Origin: Blastococcus sp. CCUG 61487
Lineage (GTDB): Bacteria > Actinomycetota > Actinomycetes > Mycobacteriales > Geodermatophilaceae
Length of the DNA: 48,388 bases
Direction of reading: 5' to 3'
Assembly: GCF_005222955.1 (NCBI RefSeq)
Contig: NZ_LWUA01000289.1
Coordinates: 1-48,388 of the forward strand
Both the position numbers and the translations under genes were made by a program. Of this stretch, positions 16,421 through 24,993 are shown in pieces. Under the pieces are notes generated by a model that searched no databases, was not told where the DNA came from, and saw only the letters and a list, made by a program, of their open reading frames with translations. Position 1 is the first letter of the stretch. Each line of letters opens with the position of its first letter.

Positions 16421-17398
16421 GTGAAGGCCGTCGTCCACGACCGCTACGGGCCGCCGGAGGTGCTGCGCGTCGAGGAGGTTCCCCTGCCGACGCCCGGCCC
16501 CGGCCAGGTGCGGGTCAGGGTGGCCGCGACGTCGGTCAACCTCAGCGACTGGGAGGGGCTCGTCGGGTCACCGGCCTACGCCCGCCTCGGCGGTCTCCGC
16601 TCCCCGGGGGTCCGCACGCTCGGATCGGACATCGCCGGGACCGTGGACGCCGTCGGTGATCGCGTCACCCGCTTCCACCCCGGCGACGCCGTCTACGGCG
16701 ACAACCTCCGGCTGAAGGGTGGTTTCGCGGAGTTCGCGATCGCGCCGGAGACGGCTCTGGCGCGCAAGCCGCCCGAGTTGACCTTCGCGCAGGCCTCGGC
16801 GATCCCCCAGGCCGGAGCGATCGCGTCGTCCGGCACGCGGGGGGTCGCTGGCGGGACCCGGATGCTGATCAACGGCGCCGGCGGCGGGTCGGGGGCGTTC
16901 GCGATCCAGCTCGCCACGCAGCTCGGAGCGCACGTGACCGGCGTGGACAACGCCGGCAAGCTCGACTTCATGCGCTCCGTGGGCGCCGACGTCGTGATCG
17001 ACTACCGCGCCGACGACTTCACCCGTCACGGACCGTACGACCGGATCCTCGACCTGGTGGCCCACCGCTCGGTGTTCGCCTACCGGCGCGCCCTGGCACC
17101 CGGTGGGCGGTACCAGTGCGTCGGGGGATCCGTACGTGCCCTGCTGCGGGTGCTCACGGTGGGACAGGTGGCGGGCCGGCTGACCGGCCGGCGTCTCGGC
17201 GTGCTGGTGGTGAAGGAGGAACCCGCCACGTTCGAGCCGGTGGCCGCCCGCTGCGCCGCCGGGGACGTCGCCGTCCACGTCGACCGCACGTACCCCTTGG
17301 ACGAGGTCGCCGAGGCCCTGACCTGCGTCGGGGAGGGACGCGCCCGGGGCAAGATCGTCGTCGAGACCGCCCACGGATCTGGCAGCCTCCGCGCATGA
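16421..17398 (+). CDS. Medium-chain dehydrogenase/reductase, zinc-independent
   Basis: The 325-residue protein is an MDR family oxidoreductase of the quinone-oxidoreductase type. The N-terminal GroES-like domain begins VKAVVHDRYGPPEVLRV and the Rossmann domain has MLINGAGGGSGAFAIQLA with the NADP-binding glycine pattern, followed by GVDNAGKLDFMRSVGADVVIDY. The catalytic zinc ligands of alcohol dehydrogenases are missing. The GTG at 16421 matches the family start; an in-frame GTG at 16400 is an alternative. The stop overlaps the methyltransferase start (ATGA), forming a two-gene operon. The substrate is unknown. Confidence 0.88.
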   Translation: MKAVVHDRYGPPEVLRVEEVPLPTPGPGQVRVRVAATSVNLSDWEGLVGSPAYARLGGLRSPGVRTLGSDIAGTVDAVGDRVTRFHPGDAVYGDNLRLKGGFAEFAIAPETALARKPPELTFAQASAIPQAGAIASSGTRGVAGGTRMLINGAGGGSGAFAIQLATQLGAHVTGVDNAGKLDFMRSVGADVVIDYRADDFTRHGPYDRILDLVAHRSVFAYRRALAPGGRYQCVGGSVRALLRVLTVGQVAGRLTGRRLGVLVVKEEPATFEPVAARCAAGDVAVHVDRTYPLDEVAEALTCVGEGRARGKIVVETAHGSGSLRA

Positions 17399-18024
17399 TC
17401 ACGGACTGGGACCACAACAGCTGGTACCACCGGCTGCTCCTGCGCCAGGTGCCCGCCGGCGCCGAGCGGGCGCTGGACGTCGGCTGCGGCGCCGGCACGC
17501 TCGCCCGCCGGCTCGCCGACGTCGTCCCGCACGTCGACGCGTTCGACAGGTCGCCGGAGATGGTGGCCGAGGCGCGCGCCGTCGCACCACCCAACCTGGA
17601 CGTGCAGGTCGCGGACGCGCTCACCGTCGAGCTGCCGCAGAACTCCTACGACGCCGTCGTCAGCATGGCCGTGCTGCACCACCTGCCGCTGGCGGAGGCG
17701 CTGCCCCGGATGGCCGGCTGGCTGCGGCCGGGCGGCGTGCTCGCGGCGGTGGCTCTCCCCCGCGCCGACCTGCCCCGCGGGCTGCCGGTCGAGGCCGCGG
17801 CGGCGGTGGCCCACCACGGCCTCGGCCTGGCGTTCCGCGCGCTGCGCCCGCTGACCGGCGCCGAGCTCTTCCGGCACGAACCGAGCCACGACGCCATGCC
17901 CGTGGCCGACGGGCGGCTGACCACCCGGCAGGTGCGGGCCGAGGCGAGCGCGGTGCTCCCGGACGTCCGGGTGCGGCGGCTCCTCTACTGGCGCTACCTG
18001 CTGGTCTGGCGCAAGCCGCTCTGA
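17395..18024 (+). CDS. Class I SAM-dependent methyltransferase
   Basis: The 209-residue protein has a complete class I methyltransferase core: motif I ERALDVGCGAGTLARRLAD (about 23 to 41), motif II with acidic VDAFDRSPEM, then QVADALTVELPQNSYDAVVSMAVLHHLP and the GWLRPGGVLAAV strand. These features fit UbiE/Methyltransf_11-type small-molecule methylation in the cytoplasm. The ATG overlaps the dehydrogenase stop, so the two products may act on the same compound. The gene ends 4 bp from the convergent glyS stop, with no hairpin visible between them. Confidence 0.88.
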   Translation: MITDWDHNSWYHRLLLRQVPAGAERALDVGCGAGTLARRLADVVPHVDAFDRSPEMVAEARAVAPPNLDVQVADALTVELPQNSYDAVVSMAVLHHLPLAEALPRMAGWLRPGGVLAAVALPRADLPRGLPVEAAAAVAHHGLGLAFRALRPLTGAELFRHEPSHDAMPVADGRLTTRQVRAEASAVLPDVRVRRLLYWRYLLVWRKPL

Positions 18025-18028
18025 CCGG

Positions 18029-19432
18029 TCAGCAGCCGGGGAGACGGGCCGCCAGGTAGGACTCGACCTGGTCCAGGCCCACCCGCTCCTGGCCCATCGA
18101 GTCGCGCTCGCGGATGGTCACGGCCTGGTCCTCGAGGGTGTCGAAGTCGACGGTGATGCAGAACGGCGTCCCGACCTCGTCCTGACGGCGGTACCGGCGG
18201 CCGATCGCACCGGCGTCGTCGAAGTCGACGTTCCAGTTCCGGCGGAGCGCGGCGGCGAGGTCCTTGGCCTTGGGCGAGAGGTCGGCGTTGCGCGACAGCG
18301 GGAGGACGGCAGCCTTCACCGGCGCCAGCCGCGGGTCGAGCTTGAGCACCGTGCGGGTGTCGACGCCGCCCTTGGCGTTGGGCGCCTCGTCCTCGCTGTA
18401 GGCCTCGATGAGGAAGGCCATCAGCGACCGGGTGAGCCCCGCGGCGGGCTCGATGACGTACGGCGTCCAGCGGGTGTTGGTGGCCTGGTCGAAGTAGGAC
18501 AGGTCGGTGCCGGAGTGCTCCGTGTGCGTGGACAGGTCGAAGTCGGTCCGGTTGGCGATGCCCTCGAGCTCGCCCCACTCCGAGCCCTGGAACCCGAAGC
18601 GGTACTCGATGTCGACGGTCCGCTTCGAGTAGTGCGACAGCTTCTCCTTCGGGTGCTCGAAGTGCCGCAGGTTGTCCCGGTCGATGCCCAGGTCGGTGTA
18701 CCAGCGGGTGCGCTCGTCGATCCAGTACTGATGCCACTCCTCGTCGCTGCCCGGCTCGACGAAGAACTCCATCTCCATCTGCTCGAACTCGCGGGTGCGG
18801 AAGATGAAGTTGCCCGGCGTGATCTCGTTGCGGAACGACTTGCCGATCTGGCCGATGCCGAACGGCGGCTTCTTGCGCGCGGCGCCCATGACGTTGGCGA
18901 AGTTGACGAAGATGCCCTGCGCGGTCTCCGGGCGCAGGTAGTGCAGCCCGGACTCGTCCTCGACCGGGCCGAGGAACGTCTTGAGCATCATGTTGAAGTC
19001 GCGCGGCTCGGTCCAGGCGCCCTTGGTGCCGCAGTTCGGGCAGCTGATGTCGGCCAGACCGTTCTCCGGCGCGCGGCCCTTGCGCGACTCGAAGTCCTCC
19101 TCCAGGTGGTCGGCGCGGAACCGCTTGTGACAGCTCTGGCACTCGGTCAACGGGTCGGTGAAGACGCCGACGTGGCCCGAGGCCACCCAGACCTGGCGGG
19201 GCAGGATCACCGAGGAGTCGATGCCGACGACGTCGTCCCGGCTCTGGACGACGGTCCGCCACCACTGCCGCTTGATGTTCTCCTTGAGCTCCACGCCCAG
19301 CGGCCCGTAGTCCCACGCGGAGCGGGTCCCGCCGTAGATCTCACCCGCCGGGAAGACGAACCCCCGGCGCTTGCAGAGGTTCACGACCTTGTCGAGGAGG
19401 GCGGGGTCGTGCTTGGCGGTGCTGTCGCTCAC
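18029..19432 (-). CDS. glyS: Glycyl-tRNA synthetase, alpha2 (eukaryote-like) type
   Basis: The 467-residue class II synthetase charges tRNA-Gly. It shows [19 protein letters not shown] at the N-terminus, a putative zinc insert with CQSCHKRF and [39 protein letters not shown] (motif 2) and [10 protein letters not shown] (motif 3), then a C-terminal anticodon-binding domain. The GTG at 19432 was preferred over an ATG five codons upstream because GGAG lies 9 nt before it and overlaps that ATG. It is the single-chain form typical of actinobacteria. Confidence 0.95.
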   Translation of the reverse strand: MSDSTAKHDPALLDKVVNLCKRRGFVFPAGEIYGGTRSAWDYGPLGVELKENIKRQWWRTVVQSRDDVVGIDSSVILPRQVWVASGHVGVFTDPLTECQSCHKRFRADHLEEDFESRKGRAPENGLADISCPNCGTKGAWTEPRDFNMMLKTFLGPVEDESGLHYLRPETAQGIFVNFANVMGAARKKPPFGIGQIGKSFRNEITPGNFIFRTREFEQMEMEFFVEPGSDEEWHQYWIDERTRWYTDLGIDRDNLRHFEHPKEKLSHYSKRTVDIEYRFGFQGSEWGELEGIANRTDFDLSTHTEHSGTDLSYFDQATNTRWTPYVIEPAAGLTRSLMAFLIEAYSEDEAPNAKGGVDTRTVLKLDPRLAPVKAAVLPLSRNADLSPKAKDLAAALRRNWNVDFDDAGAIGRRYRRQDEVGTPFCITVDFDTLEDQAVTIRERDSMGQERVGLDQVESYLAARLPGC

Positions 19433-19529
19433 GGCGGGGGGCTCCATCCGGCTGGCGGTCGGCGGTTGACCTGCCCACGGTAGTTCCCGGCCTCGGCCGC
19501 GGCCCGACCGCCGTCGGGACGGACGCCGT

Positions 19530-19871
19530 TCAGGCGTCGTCGAGCAGCATGCGGATCTCGGCGTGCCGGACCAGGAAGGCCCGCTCGTCCAGCCGCTTCC
19601 GGCGCAGCCAGCCGGTCACCTCGTCGTTGCACTTGCTGGCGTTGCACGAGCCGCAGGCCGGCGCGACGTTGTCGACGGTGTAACGGCCACCGCGGGAGAT
19701 CGGCAGCACGCAGTCCCGCTGCAGCGCGACGCCGGTGGCCCCGCAGTAGGCGCAGCCGCCCCAGAGCTCCTGCAGCGCCGTCCACTGCTCGGGGGTCAGG
19801 TCGTGCTCGACGGCGTCCATGCGGCGCTTGCGCCGGTGGGCGTACCGGGCGGTGCGGGTGCGGCTGACCAC
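19530..19871 (-). CDS. HNH endonuclease-like zinc protein
   Basis: The 113-residue basic protein has an HNH/McrA-like fold. Zinc ligands are Cys40 and Cys43 (CAYCG) and Cys73 and Cys76 (CGSCN). The beta-beta-alpha core reads [13 protein letters not shown], then [15 protein letters not shown]. The first catalytic His of the usual DH motif is replaced by Cys54, so nuclease activity is doubtful or altered. The N-terminus is very basic ([12 protein letters not shown]) and could bind nucleic acid. The GTG start at 19871 is uncertain. It sits alone between a rhodanese gene and glyS, with no methylase partner. Confidence 0.75.
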   Translation of the reverse strand: MVSRTRTARYAHRRKRRMDAVEHDLTPEQWTALQELWGGCAYCGATGVALQRDCVLPISRGGRYTVDNVAPACGSCNASKCNDEVTGWLRRKRLDERAFLVRHAEIRMLLDDA

Positions 19872-19917
19872 CAGGCGACCGTAGGTGCTGTCGCACCGCC
19901 GACGTGGGACCCCGACG

Positions 19918-20331
19918 TCACTCGCGCACGTCGGCCGAGCCCTCACCCATCGGCAGCCCGGCGGCGATCCACGCCTCGACACCGCCGACGAGGTCGGTGG
20001 CGCGGTGGAGGCCGACCGCACGCAGCGACGCGGCCGCGAGGCTCGAGCTGAATCCCTGCCGGCACACGACGACGACCTCGAGGTCGTAGCCGGTGGCCTC
20101 CGGGATCCGGTGGGCCGACGCGGGGTCCAGCCGCCACTCCAGCACCGTGCGGTCGATGACCACCGCCCCCGGCAGTTCGCCCTGCCGGCGACGCTGGGCC
20201 TCCGTGCGGGTGTCGACGACGAGGGCACCCCGGGCCGCGGCCTCGAGCAGCTCGCCCGGGTCCAGCCTCCGGACGCCGGCCCGGCTGGCGGCCAGCACTG
20301 CGTCGATCCCGGTCCGTGTCACCGCCGTCAC
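19918..20331 (-). CDS. Rhodanese-like domain protein
   Basis: The 137-residue single-domain rhodanese has LVVDTRTEAQRRRQGELPGAVVIDR (CH2A-like region) and an active-site loop with Cys90 in VVVCRQGFSSSLAA, ending GGVEAWIAAGLP. These proteins carry sulfur as a persulfide on the active Cys, in sulfur transfer or detoxification. The loop CRQGFSSS is close to the common actinobacterial CxxGxRS form but lacks its final Arg. It lies 46 bp upstream of the HNH gene on the same strand. Confidence 0.9.
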   Translation of the reverse strand: MTAVTRTGIDAVLAASRAGVRRLDPGELLEAAARGALVVDTRTEAQRRRQGELPGAVVIDRTVLEWRLDPASAHRIPEATGYDLEVVVVCRQGFSSSLAAASLRAVGLHRATDLVGGVEAWIAAGLPMGEGSADVRE

Positions 20332-20379
20332 GACGGCGAGCCTGCCAGCCCCGGCACCGCCCCGCCCGGCGACGACGGT

Positions 20380-20655
20380 TCACTCCCGGACGTAGGCACC
20401 TGGCTCGTCGAGGGCGTGCACCCACACCGGCGCCCCGGCGATCTTCACCGCCGCGGCCGACAGCCCGCGCCGGTAGGCACCGACGCCGTCCCAGCGGGTG
20501 ACCAGCGCCCACATCTCGGGGTCGTCGGTCGACCGCCCGAAGTCGCCGCTGCGGAACCCCGGCGCGGCGCCGAGGGCCTCCAGCAGCGCCGGGACGGCGG
20601 CGGCGAGCGCGTCGCCGTCCGCCCCCGCCGCCCGGAAGCGGGTGACCGCGAACAT
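20380..20655 (-). CDS. Antibiotic biosynthesis monooxygenase-like small protein
   Basis: The 91-residue protein fits a dimeric alpha/beta-barrel (ABM) fold: FAVTRFRAAGADGDALAA, LLEALGAAPGFRSGDFGRS, EMWALVTRWDGVGAYRRGL. Related proteins include small monooxygenases and stress proteins, so catalysis cannot be assumed. Its ATG overlaps the SDR stop as TGATG, which implies co-translation with that dehydrogenase. Confidence 0.8.
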   Translation of the reverse strand: MFAVTRFRAAGADGDALAAAVPALLEALGAAPGFRSGDFGRSTDDPEMWALVTRWDGVGAYRRGLSAAAVKIAGAPVWVHALDEPGAYVRE

Positions 20656-21419
20656 CAGCGGGGAGCCATCCGGATGGCGCCGTCGAGCCGGATCGTCTCG
20701 CCGTTCAGGTAGCCGTTCTCCAGGATCTGCGCGGCCAGCTGGGCGAACTCCGAGGTGTGCCCGAGCCGGGCCGGGTTCGGCACCGAGGCCTCCAACGACG
20801 CCCGGACGTCCTCGCGCAGGCGGGCCAGCAGCGGGGTGTCCATGATCCCGGGCGCGATCGTGCAGACCCGGATGTTCTTGCTGGCCAGGTCGCGGGCCGC
20901 GTTGAGGGTCATGCCGACGATCGCGGCCTTGGAGGCGGTGTACGGGAGCTGGCCGATCTGGCCCTCGAACGCGGCGACCGACGCGGTCATCACGATCGCC
21001 CCGCGCTCGCCGTCGACCGCCTCGTGGCGCGCCATCCGGGCCGCACCGAGCCGCAGGGCGTTGAACGACCCCGTCACGTTGAGCTTCATCACCCACTCGA
21101 AGTCCTCGAGCGAGCCGGGCTCGCCGTCCTTGTCGAGGACGCGCAGCCGCCGGCCGGCGCCCGCGCAGTGCACGAGACCGCGCAGCGGACCCTGCTCACC
21201 GGCGACGTCCAGGGCGGCGGCGAACTGCTCGGCGTCGGTGACGTCGGCGGGCGCGAACCGGGCGGCGTCCCCCAGGTCGGCGGCGACCTGCTCCCCCGCC
21301 GAGCTCGGCAGGTCGATGATCGTGACGCGGCCGCCGGCGGCGACGAGCCGCTGGGCGGTGGCCAGGCCGAGGCCCGAGGCGCCGCCGGTGACGGCGGTGG
21401 TGAGTCCGGAGAGCTGCAT
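20655..21419 (-). CDS. Short-chain dehydrogenase, 3-hydroxyacyl-CoA dehydrogenase type
   Basis: The 254-residue SDR has the cofactor loop TGGASGLG (about 11 to 18) with Asp36 in TIIDLPSS indicating NAD preference, LVHCAGAGR in place of NNAG, catalytic Ser in MTASVAAFEGQ and YTASKAAIVGM with catalytic Tyr and Lys. The sequence DLASKNIRVCTIAPGIMDTPLL is typical of the HSD10-like type 2 3-hydroxyacyl-CoA dehydrogenases, which oxidise fatty acyl or branched-chain intermediates. It lies 43 bp downstream of uppS and overlaps the ABM gene. Confidence 0.9.
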   Translation of the reverse strand: MQLSGLTTAVTGGASGLGLATAQRLVAAGGRVTIIDLPSSAGEQVAADLGDAARFAPADVTDAEQFAAALDVAGEQGPLRGLVHCAGAGRRLRVLDKDGEPGSLEDFEWVMKLNVTGSFNALRLGAARMARHEAVDGERGAIVMTASVAAFEGQIGQLPYTASKAAIVGMTLNAARDLASKNIRVCTIAPGIMDTPLLARLREDVRASLEASVPNPARLGHTSEFAQLAAQILENGYLNGETIRLDGAIRMAPR

Positions 21420-21462
21420 GGGTCCGGTGGTCCTTTCGACGGTTCGGGTCGGACGCTGTCTA

Positions 21463-22227
21463 TCAGGCGCTGCCGAACCGCCGCTGGCGCGAGGCGTACT
21501 CCTCGCACGCCGCCCACAGGTGCCGGCGGTCGAAGTCGGGCCAGAGCGTGTCGAGGAAGACGAACTCCGCGTAGGCCGACTGCCAGAGCAGGAAGTTGCT
21601 GGTCCGGTTCTCCCCGGAGCTGCGCACGAACAGGTCGACGTCGGGCATGTCGGGTTCGTCGAGGAACCGGGCGACGGTCTTCTCGTCGATCTTGTCCGGG
21701 TTCAGCCGGCCGGCGGCGGCCTCGCGGGCGATGGCTGCGGCGGCGTCGGCGATCTCGGCCCGGCCGCCGTAGTTCACGCACATGGTGAGGGTCAGGACGT
21801 CGTTGTCCTTGGTGAGCTCCTCGGCGATCTCGAGCTCCTTGATGACCGACCGCCACAACCGCGGCCGCCGGCCCGCCCAGCGCACCCGCACCCCGAGCTC
21901 GTGCATCTCGTCCCGCCGGCGGCGGATGACGTCGCGGTTGAAGCCCATGAGGAAGCGGACCTCCTCGGGGCTGCGCCGCCAGTTCTCGGTGGAGAAGGCA
22001 TACGCGGACAGAGCGCTGATCCCCACCTCGATGGCGCCCTCGACGCAGTCGAACAGCGAGGACTCCCCCGCCTCGTGGCCGGCGGTCCGCGGGAGCCCAC
22101 GCTCCTTGGCCCACCGGCCGTTGCCGTCCATGACGATCGCGACGTGGCCGGGGACCTTGTCCCGCGGCAGCTCCGGGGGGCGAGCGCCGGAGGGATGCGG
22201 GTTCGGCGCCTTGACCGCGCGCTTCAC
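21463..22227 (-). CDS. uppS: Isoprenyl diphosphate synthase, cis type (UPP/decaprenyl PP synthase)
   Basis: The 254-residue cis-prenyltransferase makes the polyprenyl carrier for cell-wall synthesis. Motifs include [20 protein letters not shown] with catalytic Asp, [25 protein letters not shown] and [19 protein letters not shown]. The order uppS after recO after era matches Mycobacterium, where the homologue (Rv2361c) makes decaprenyl diphosphate, so a similar product is likely. The GTG overlaps the recO stop as GTGA. Confidence 0.95.
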   Translation of the reverse strand: MKRAVKAPNPHPSGARPPELPRDKVPGHVAIVMDGNGRWAKERGLPRTAGHEAGESSLFDCVEGAIEVGISALSAYAFSTENWRRSPEEVRFLMGFNRDVIRRRRDEMHELGVRVRWAGRRPRLWRSVIKELEIAEELTKDNDVLTLTMCVNYGGRAEIADAAAAIAREAAAGRLNPDKIDEKTVARFLDEPDMPDVDLFVRSSGENRTSNFLLWQSAYAEFVFLDTLWPDFDRRHLWAACEEYASRQRRFGSA

Positions 22228-23003
22228 GCGTTCACCACCGGCCGCGTCGCCGCGTCGGAGCGGTCGACCAGGGGCAGGGACCGCAGCCCGCGCTCGAGGT
22301 GCCACTGCAGCAGTGCGGCCACCAGTCCGCTGCTCTCGCGGCGGTTGATGCCCTGGCTGGCGTCCGCGCGCGCCCAGTCGCCGGTCAGGAGCGCCTCCAT
22401 GAGCTCGAGGGTGACCGGGCTCGGCATCGCCGATCCGGTCGGCCGGCACGGCGGGCACACCGTGCCCCCGGCCGGCACCGAGAAGTGCCGGTGCGGCCCC
22501 GCCTCGCCGCAGCGGGCGCACTCCCCCAGCGCCGGCTCCCAGCCGGCCACCGACATGGCGCGCAGCAGGAAGGCGTCGAGCACCAGGCCCGACGGATGCG
22601 CCCGTTCGCCGAGGGCACGGAGCGCCCCGACGACGAGCAGGAACAGCCGGAGCGAAGGCTCCTTCTCCTCGGCTGTCAGCCGGTCCGCGGTCTCCAGCAC
22701 CGCGGTGCCGGCGGTGTAGGCGGGGTAGTCGGTCACGATCTCCTGGCCGTAGGAGCGGATGGACTCGACCTGGCTGACGATGTCGAGGTTGCGGCCGGTG
22801 TAGAGCTGCAGGTCGACGTGGGTGAACGGCTCCAGCCGCGCCCCGAACTTGCTCTTGGTGCGGCGGACCCCCTTGGCGACCGCGCGGACCTTGCCCGTGC
22901 GGCGGGTCAGCACGGTGACGATGCGGTCTGCCTCACCCAGCTTCTGGGTGCGCAACACGATCCCCTCGTCGCGGTAGAGGGCCTTCGGGGTGTGCGCGCT
23001 CAC
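22224..23003 (-). CDS. recO: DNA repair protein RecO
   Basis: The protein is about 259 residues. It has the N-terminal OB fold [20 protein letters not shown], the basic [19 protein letters not shown] region and a C-terminal zinc motif with CARCG and CPPC. RecO loads RecA onto SSB-coated gaps with RecR. The GTG at 23003 was preferred because a G-rich site lies upstream at usable distance; the GTG at 23012 is possible. It overlaps uppS by 4 nt. Confidence 0.94.
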   Translation of the reverse strand: MSAHTPKALYRDEGIVLRTQKLGEADRIVTVLTRRTGKVRAVAKGVRRTKSKFGARLEPFTHVDLQLYTGRNLDIVSQVESIRSYGQEIVTDYPAYTAGTAVLETADRLTAEEKEPSLRLFLLVVGALRALGERAHPSGLVLDAFLLRAMSVAGWEPALGECARCGEAGPHRHFSVPAGGTVCPPCRPTGSAMPSPVTLELMEALLTGDWARADASQGINRRESSGLVAALLQWHLERGLRSLPLVDRSDAATRPVVNA

Positions 23004-23081
23004 TAGCCGCACCCCCCGGCGGCGGGTCGCTCCGTGCCTCGGTCGCTGGCGCTCCCTGCGATGCTCACTCCGCCCGCCACC

Positions 23082-23999
23082 TCAGTAACCGAGCCTGTTC
23101 AGCTTCTTGGGGTCGTCCTGCCACTCGCCGAGCACGGTGACGTGCAGGTCGAGGTGGACGCGGGCGCCGAGCAGCGTCTCCATGCCGGCGCGGGCCTCGG
23201 TGCCGATCGCCTTGATGATCGAGCCGCCCTTGCCCAGCAGCATCGGCTTCTGACTGGGCCGCTCGCAGTGCAGCAGGGCGTGGATCTCGACCAGCTCGCC
23301 GCCCTCCTTCTTCGGGTCGGGGCGGCGGTTCATCTCCTCGATGGTCACCGCCAGCGAGTGCGGCACCTCCTGGAACACCTTCTCCAGCGCCGCCTCGCGC
23401 ACCAGCTCGGCCAGCTGCCGCTCGGTGTCCTCGTCGGTGGTCTGCTCCTCCGGGTAGAGCGGCGGCCCCTCCGGCAGGAGCGTGATCAGCAGGTCCTCGA
23501 GCAGCTCGACCTGGTCGCCCTTGACCGCGCTCACCGGCACGATCTCGGCGGCCTCGACCAGCTGGCTGGCGGCGACGAGCTGCTCGGCGATCTGCTTCTT
23601 GGCCGCGGCGTCGGTCTTGGTGACGACGACGACCACCGGTGCCTTCACCTCGCGCAGCTGGCGGGCGATGAACCTGTCACCGGGGCCGACGGGCTGGTCG
23701 GCCGGGATGCAGAAGACGATCACGTCGACGTCGGCGAGCGTGTCGCGGACGACGTCGTTGAGCCGCTTGCCGAGGAGGCTCTTCGGCTTGTGCAGGCCGG
23801 GGGTGTCGACCAGGACGATCTGCCCCTCCGGCTTGTGCACCACCCCGCGGATGGCGTGCCGGGTGGTCTGCGGCCGGTTGCTCACGATGCCGACCTTCTC
23901 GCCGACCAGCGCGTTGGTCAGCGTCGTCTTCCCGGCGTTCGGGCGTCCCACGAGCGCGACGAATCCGCTGCGGTACGGCGGCTGCCCCGGTGTGGTCAC
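23082..23999 (-). CDS. era: GTPase Era
   Basis: The 305-residue protein assists 16S rRNA maturation and 30S assembly. G-domain motifs are VGRPNAGKTTLTNAL (G1), RPQTTRHAIRG (G2), LVDTPGLHKP (G3), VTKTD (G4 variant) and SAVKG (G5). The C-terminal KH domain has LGKGGSIIKAIGTEAR. The GTG at 23999 matches the family N-terminus; the 31 residues before it in the open frame are not conserved-looking. No strong RBS is visible. A divergent gene starts 57 bp away, so this short interval must hold promoters for both. Confidence 0.95.
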   Translation of the reverse strand: MTTPGQPPYRSGFVALVGRPNAGKTTLTNALVGEKVGIVSNRPQTTRHAIRGVVHKPEGQIVLVDTPGLHKPKSLLGKRLNDVVRDTLADVDVIVFCIPADQPVGPGDRFIARQLREVKAPVVVVVTKTDAAAKKQIAEQLVAASQLVEAAEIVPVSAVKGDQVELLEDLLITLLPEGPPLYPEEQTTDEDTERQLAELVREAALEKVFQEVPHSLAVTIEEMNRRPDPKKEGGELVEIHALLHCERPSQKPMLLGKGGSIIKAIGTEARAGMETLLGARVHLDLHVTVLGEWQDDPKKLNRLGY

Positions 24000-24055
24000 G
24001 GGGAGAAGTGTCCCACCCACCGCTGACGTCCCTGCCGCCCTGGGAGGATCGCGGC

Positions 24056-24643
24056 GTGGCACAGCGAGCGCGGGGTGGACGCCGGCCGTCACCGGAGGCG
24101 GTGGTCCGGGACCGGCGGCTGCACGTGGAGCAGGTGCGCGGGCACCGCTTCGTCGCCGGGCGGGGGCCCAAGCGCTCGGCCACGGTCGTGCCGGCGCCGC
24201 TGCGGTACTGGCAGTACCGCCCGGCCGGGCCGATCGCGACGGCCGCCACCGTCCTCGTCGTGGCGGTCTGGCTGATCCTGTTCGCCGTCCTGGGAGGCGC
24301 GGACGAGCTGCGGGGCGAGATCCCGCTGGCGCTGGCCGCGGGGCTGGCCGTCTTCGTGCTGAGCACCGTCCGGCTCACGGTGAGCGACCACGGGTTGTCG
24401 TTCGACGTGGCCGGCACCCGCCCGGCTCCCGACCGGGTGATCCCCCTGGTCGGCGTCCGCGAGCTGCGCACGGGCGCGCCTCCGGCGGACTGGCCGGCGG
24501 CCAAGCGCCGGGGCGGCTGGTGGCCGGGACGGACGCGGGTCGCCCTGCGGTACGCCAACGTCGACGGCGACCGCGCGCTCTCCCTGTGGGTGCGCGACCC
24601 CGAGGCGTTCGCCGCAGCGCTGCGCACGCCGCTGCAACGCTGA
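24056..24643 (+). CDS. Hypothetical membrane protein (PH-like)
   Basis: The 195-residue protein has a basic N-terminus (AQRARGGRRPSPEA), two membrane helices (about 63 to 105) and a C-terminal domain starting LTVSDHGLSFDVAG, containing RVALRYANVDGDRALSLWV. This two-helix plus beta-rich architecture resembles bacterial PH-like or DUF3093-like membrane proteins, but no family can be named safely. A good RBS, GGGAGG, lies 8 nt before the GTG. It is the only plus-strand gene inside the otherwise minus-strand phoH to uppS block. Confidence 0.75.
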   Translation: MAQRARGGRRPSPEAVVRDRRLHVEQVRGHRFVAGRGPKRSATVVPAPLRYWQYRPAGPIATAATVLVVAVWLILFAVLGGADELRGEIPLALAAGLAVFVLSTVRLTVSDHGLSFDVAGTRPAPDRVIPLVGVRELRTGAPPADWPAAKRRGGWWPGRTRVALRYANVDGDRALSLWVRDPEAFAAALRTPLQR

Positions 24644-24654
24644 CCGAGGGTGCG

Positions 24655-24987
24655 TCAGGAGGTGATGCGCAGGCTTCCGTCGGGGCCGGCGAGGTGCACC
24701 GGTGCCGACGGCGCGAGGTCGCGGACGGCGGCCAGCCCTTCCTGCTCCACCGCGTCGGCCTCCGACACGATGACGGCCGCCTCGAGCCCCTCGACGCCGC
24801 TGGACACGGCGGCGGCGACGGCGGCCTGCAGCGCCGACAGCTTCAGCGACGGCAGGGCGACGGCGCCGGCCACGTAGGTGCGGCCGTCGGTGTCCCGGAC
24901 CGCCGCGCCCTCGGCCGCGCCGGTGCGGGCACGGGCGGAGCGGGCGAGCGTGACGAGCTTGGCGTCCTCGGGCTGCAGGTCGGGCAC
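24655..24987 (-). CDS. Degenerate cytidine deaminase-like protein
   Basis: The 110-residue protein has the size and topology of a short cytidine deaminase (KLVTLARSARARTGAAEGAAVRDTDGRTYVAGAV, then helix SALQAAVAAAVSSG). The zinc ligands are missing: the expected HAE or CAE is LSA and no PCxxC motif follows. It is therefore probably non-catalytic. A similar small protein (Rv2365c) lies between era and the CorC-like gene in Mycobacterium, which supports a conserved but unknown role near ribosome assembly genes. GTG start, 6 bp from the CNNM stop. Confidence 0.8.
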   Translation of the reverse strand: MPDLQPEDAKLVTLARSARARTGAAEGAAVRDTDGRTYVAGAVALPSLKLSALQAAVAAAVSSGVEGLEAAVIVSEADAVEQEGLAAVRDLAPSAPVHLAGPDGSLRITS

Positions 24988-24993
24988 GAGTCG

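Noticed and set aside
19433-19447. ATG start of glyS five codons upstream
   Set aside because: It overlaps the GGAG site for the GTG at 19432 and has no RBS of its own.
18515-19483. Plus-strand frame opposite glyS
   Set aside because: A low-complexity shadow of glyS, with no domain.
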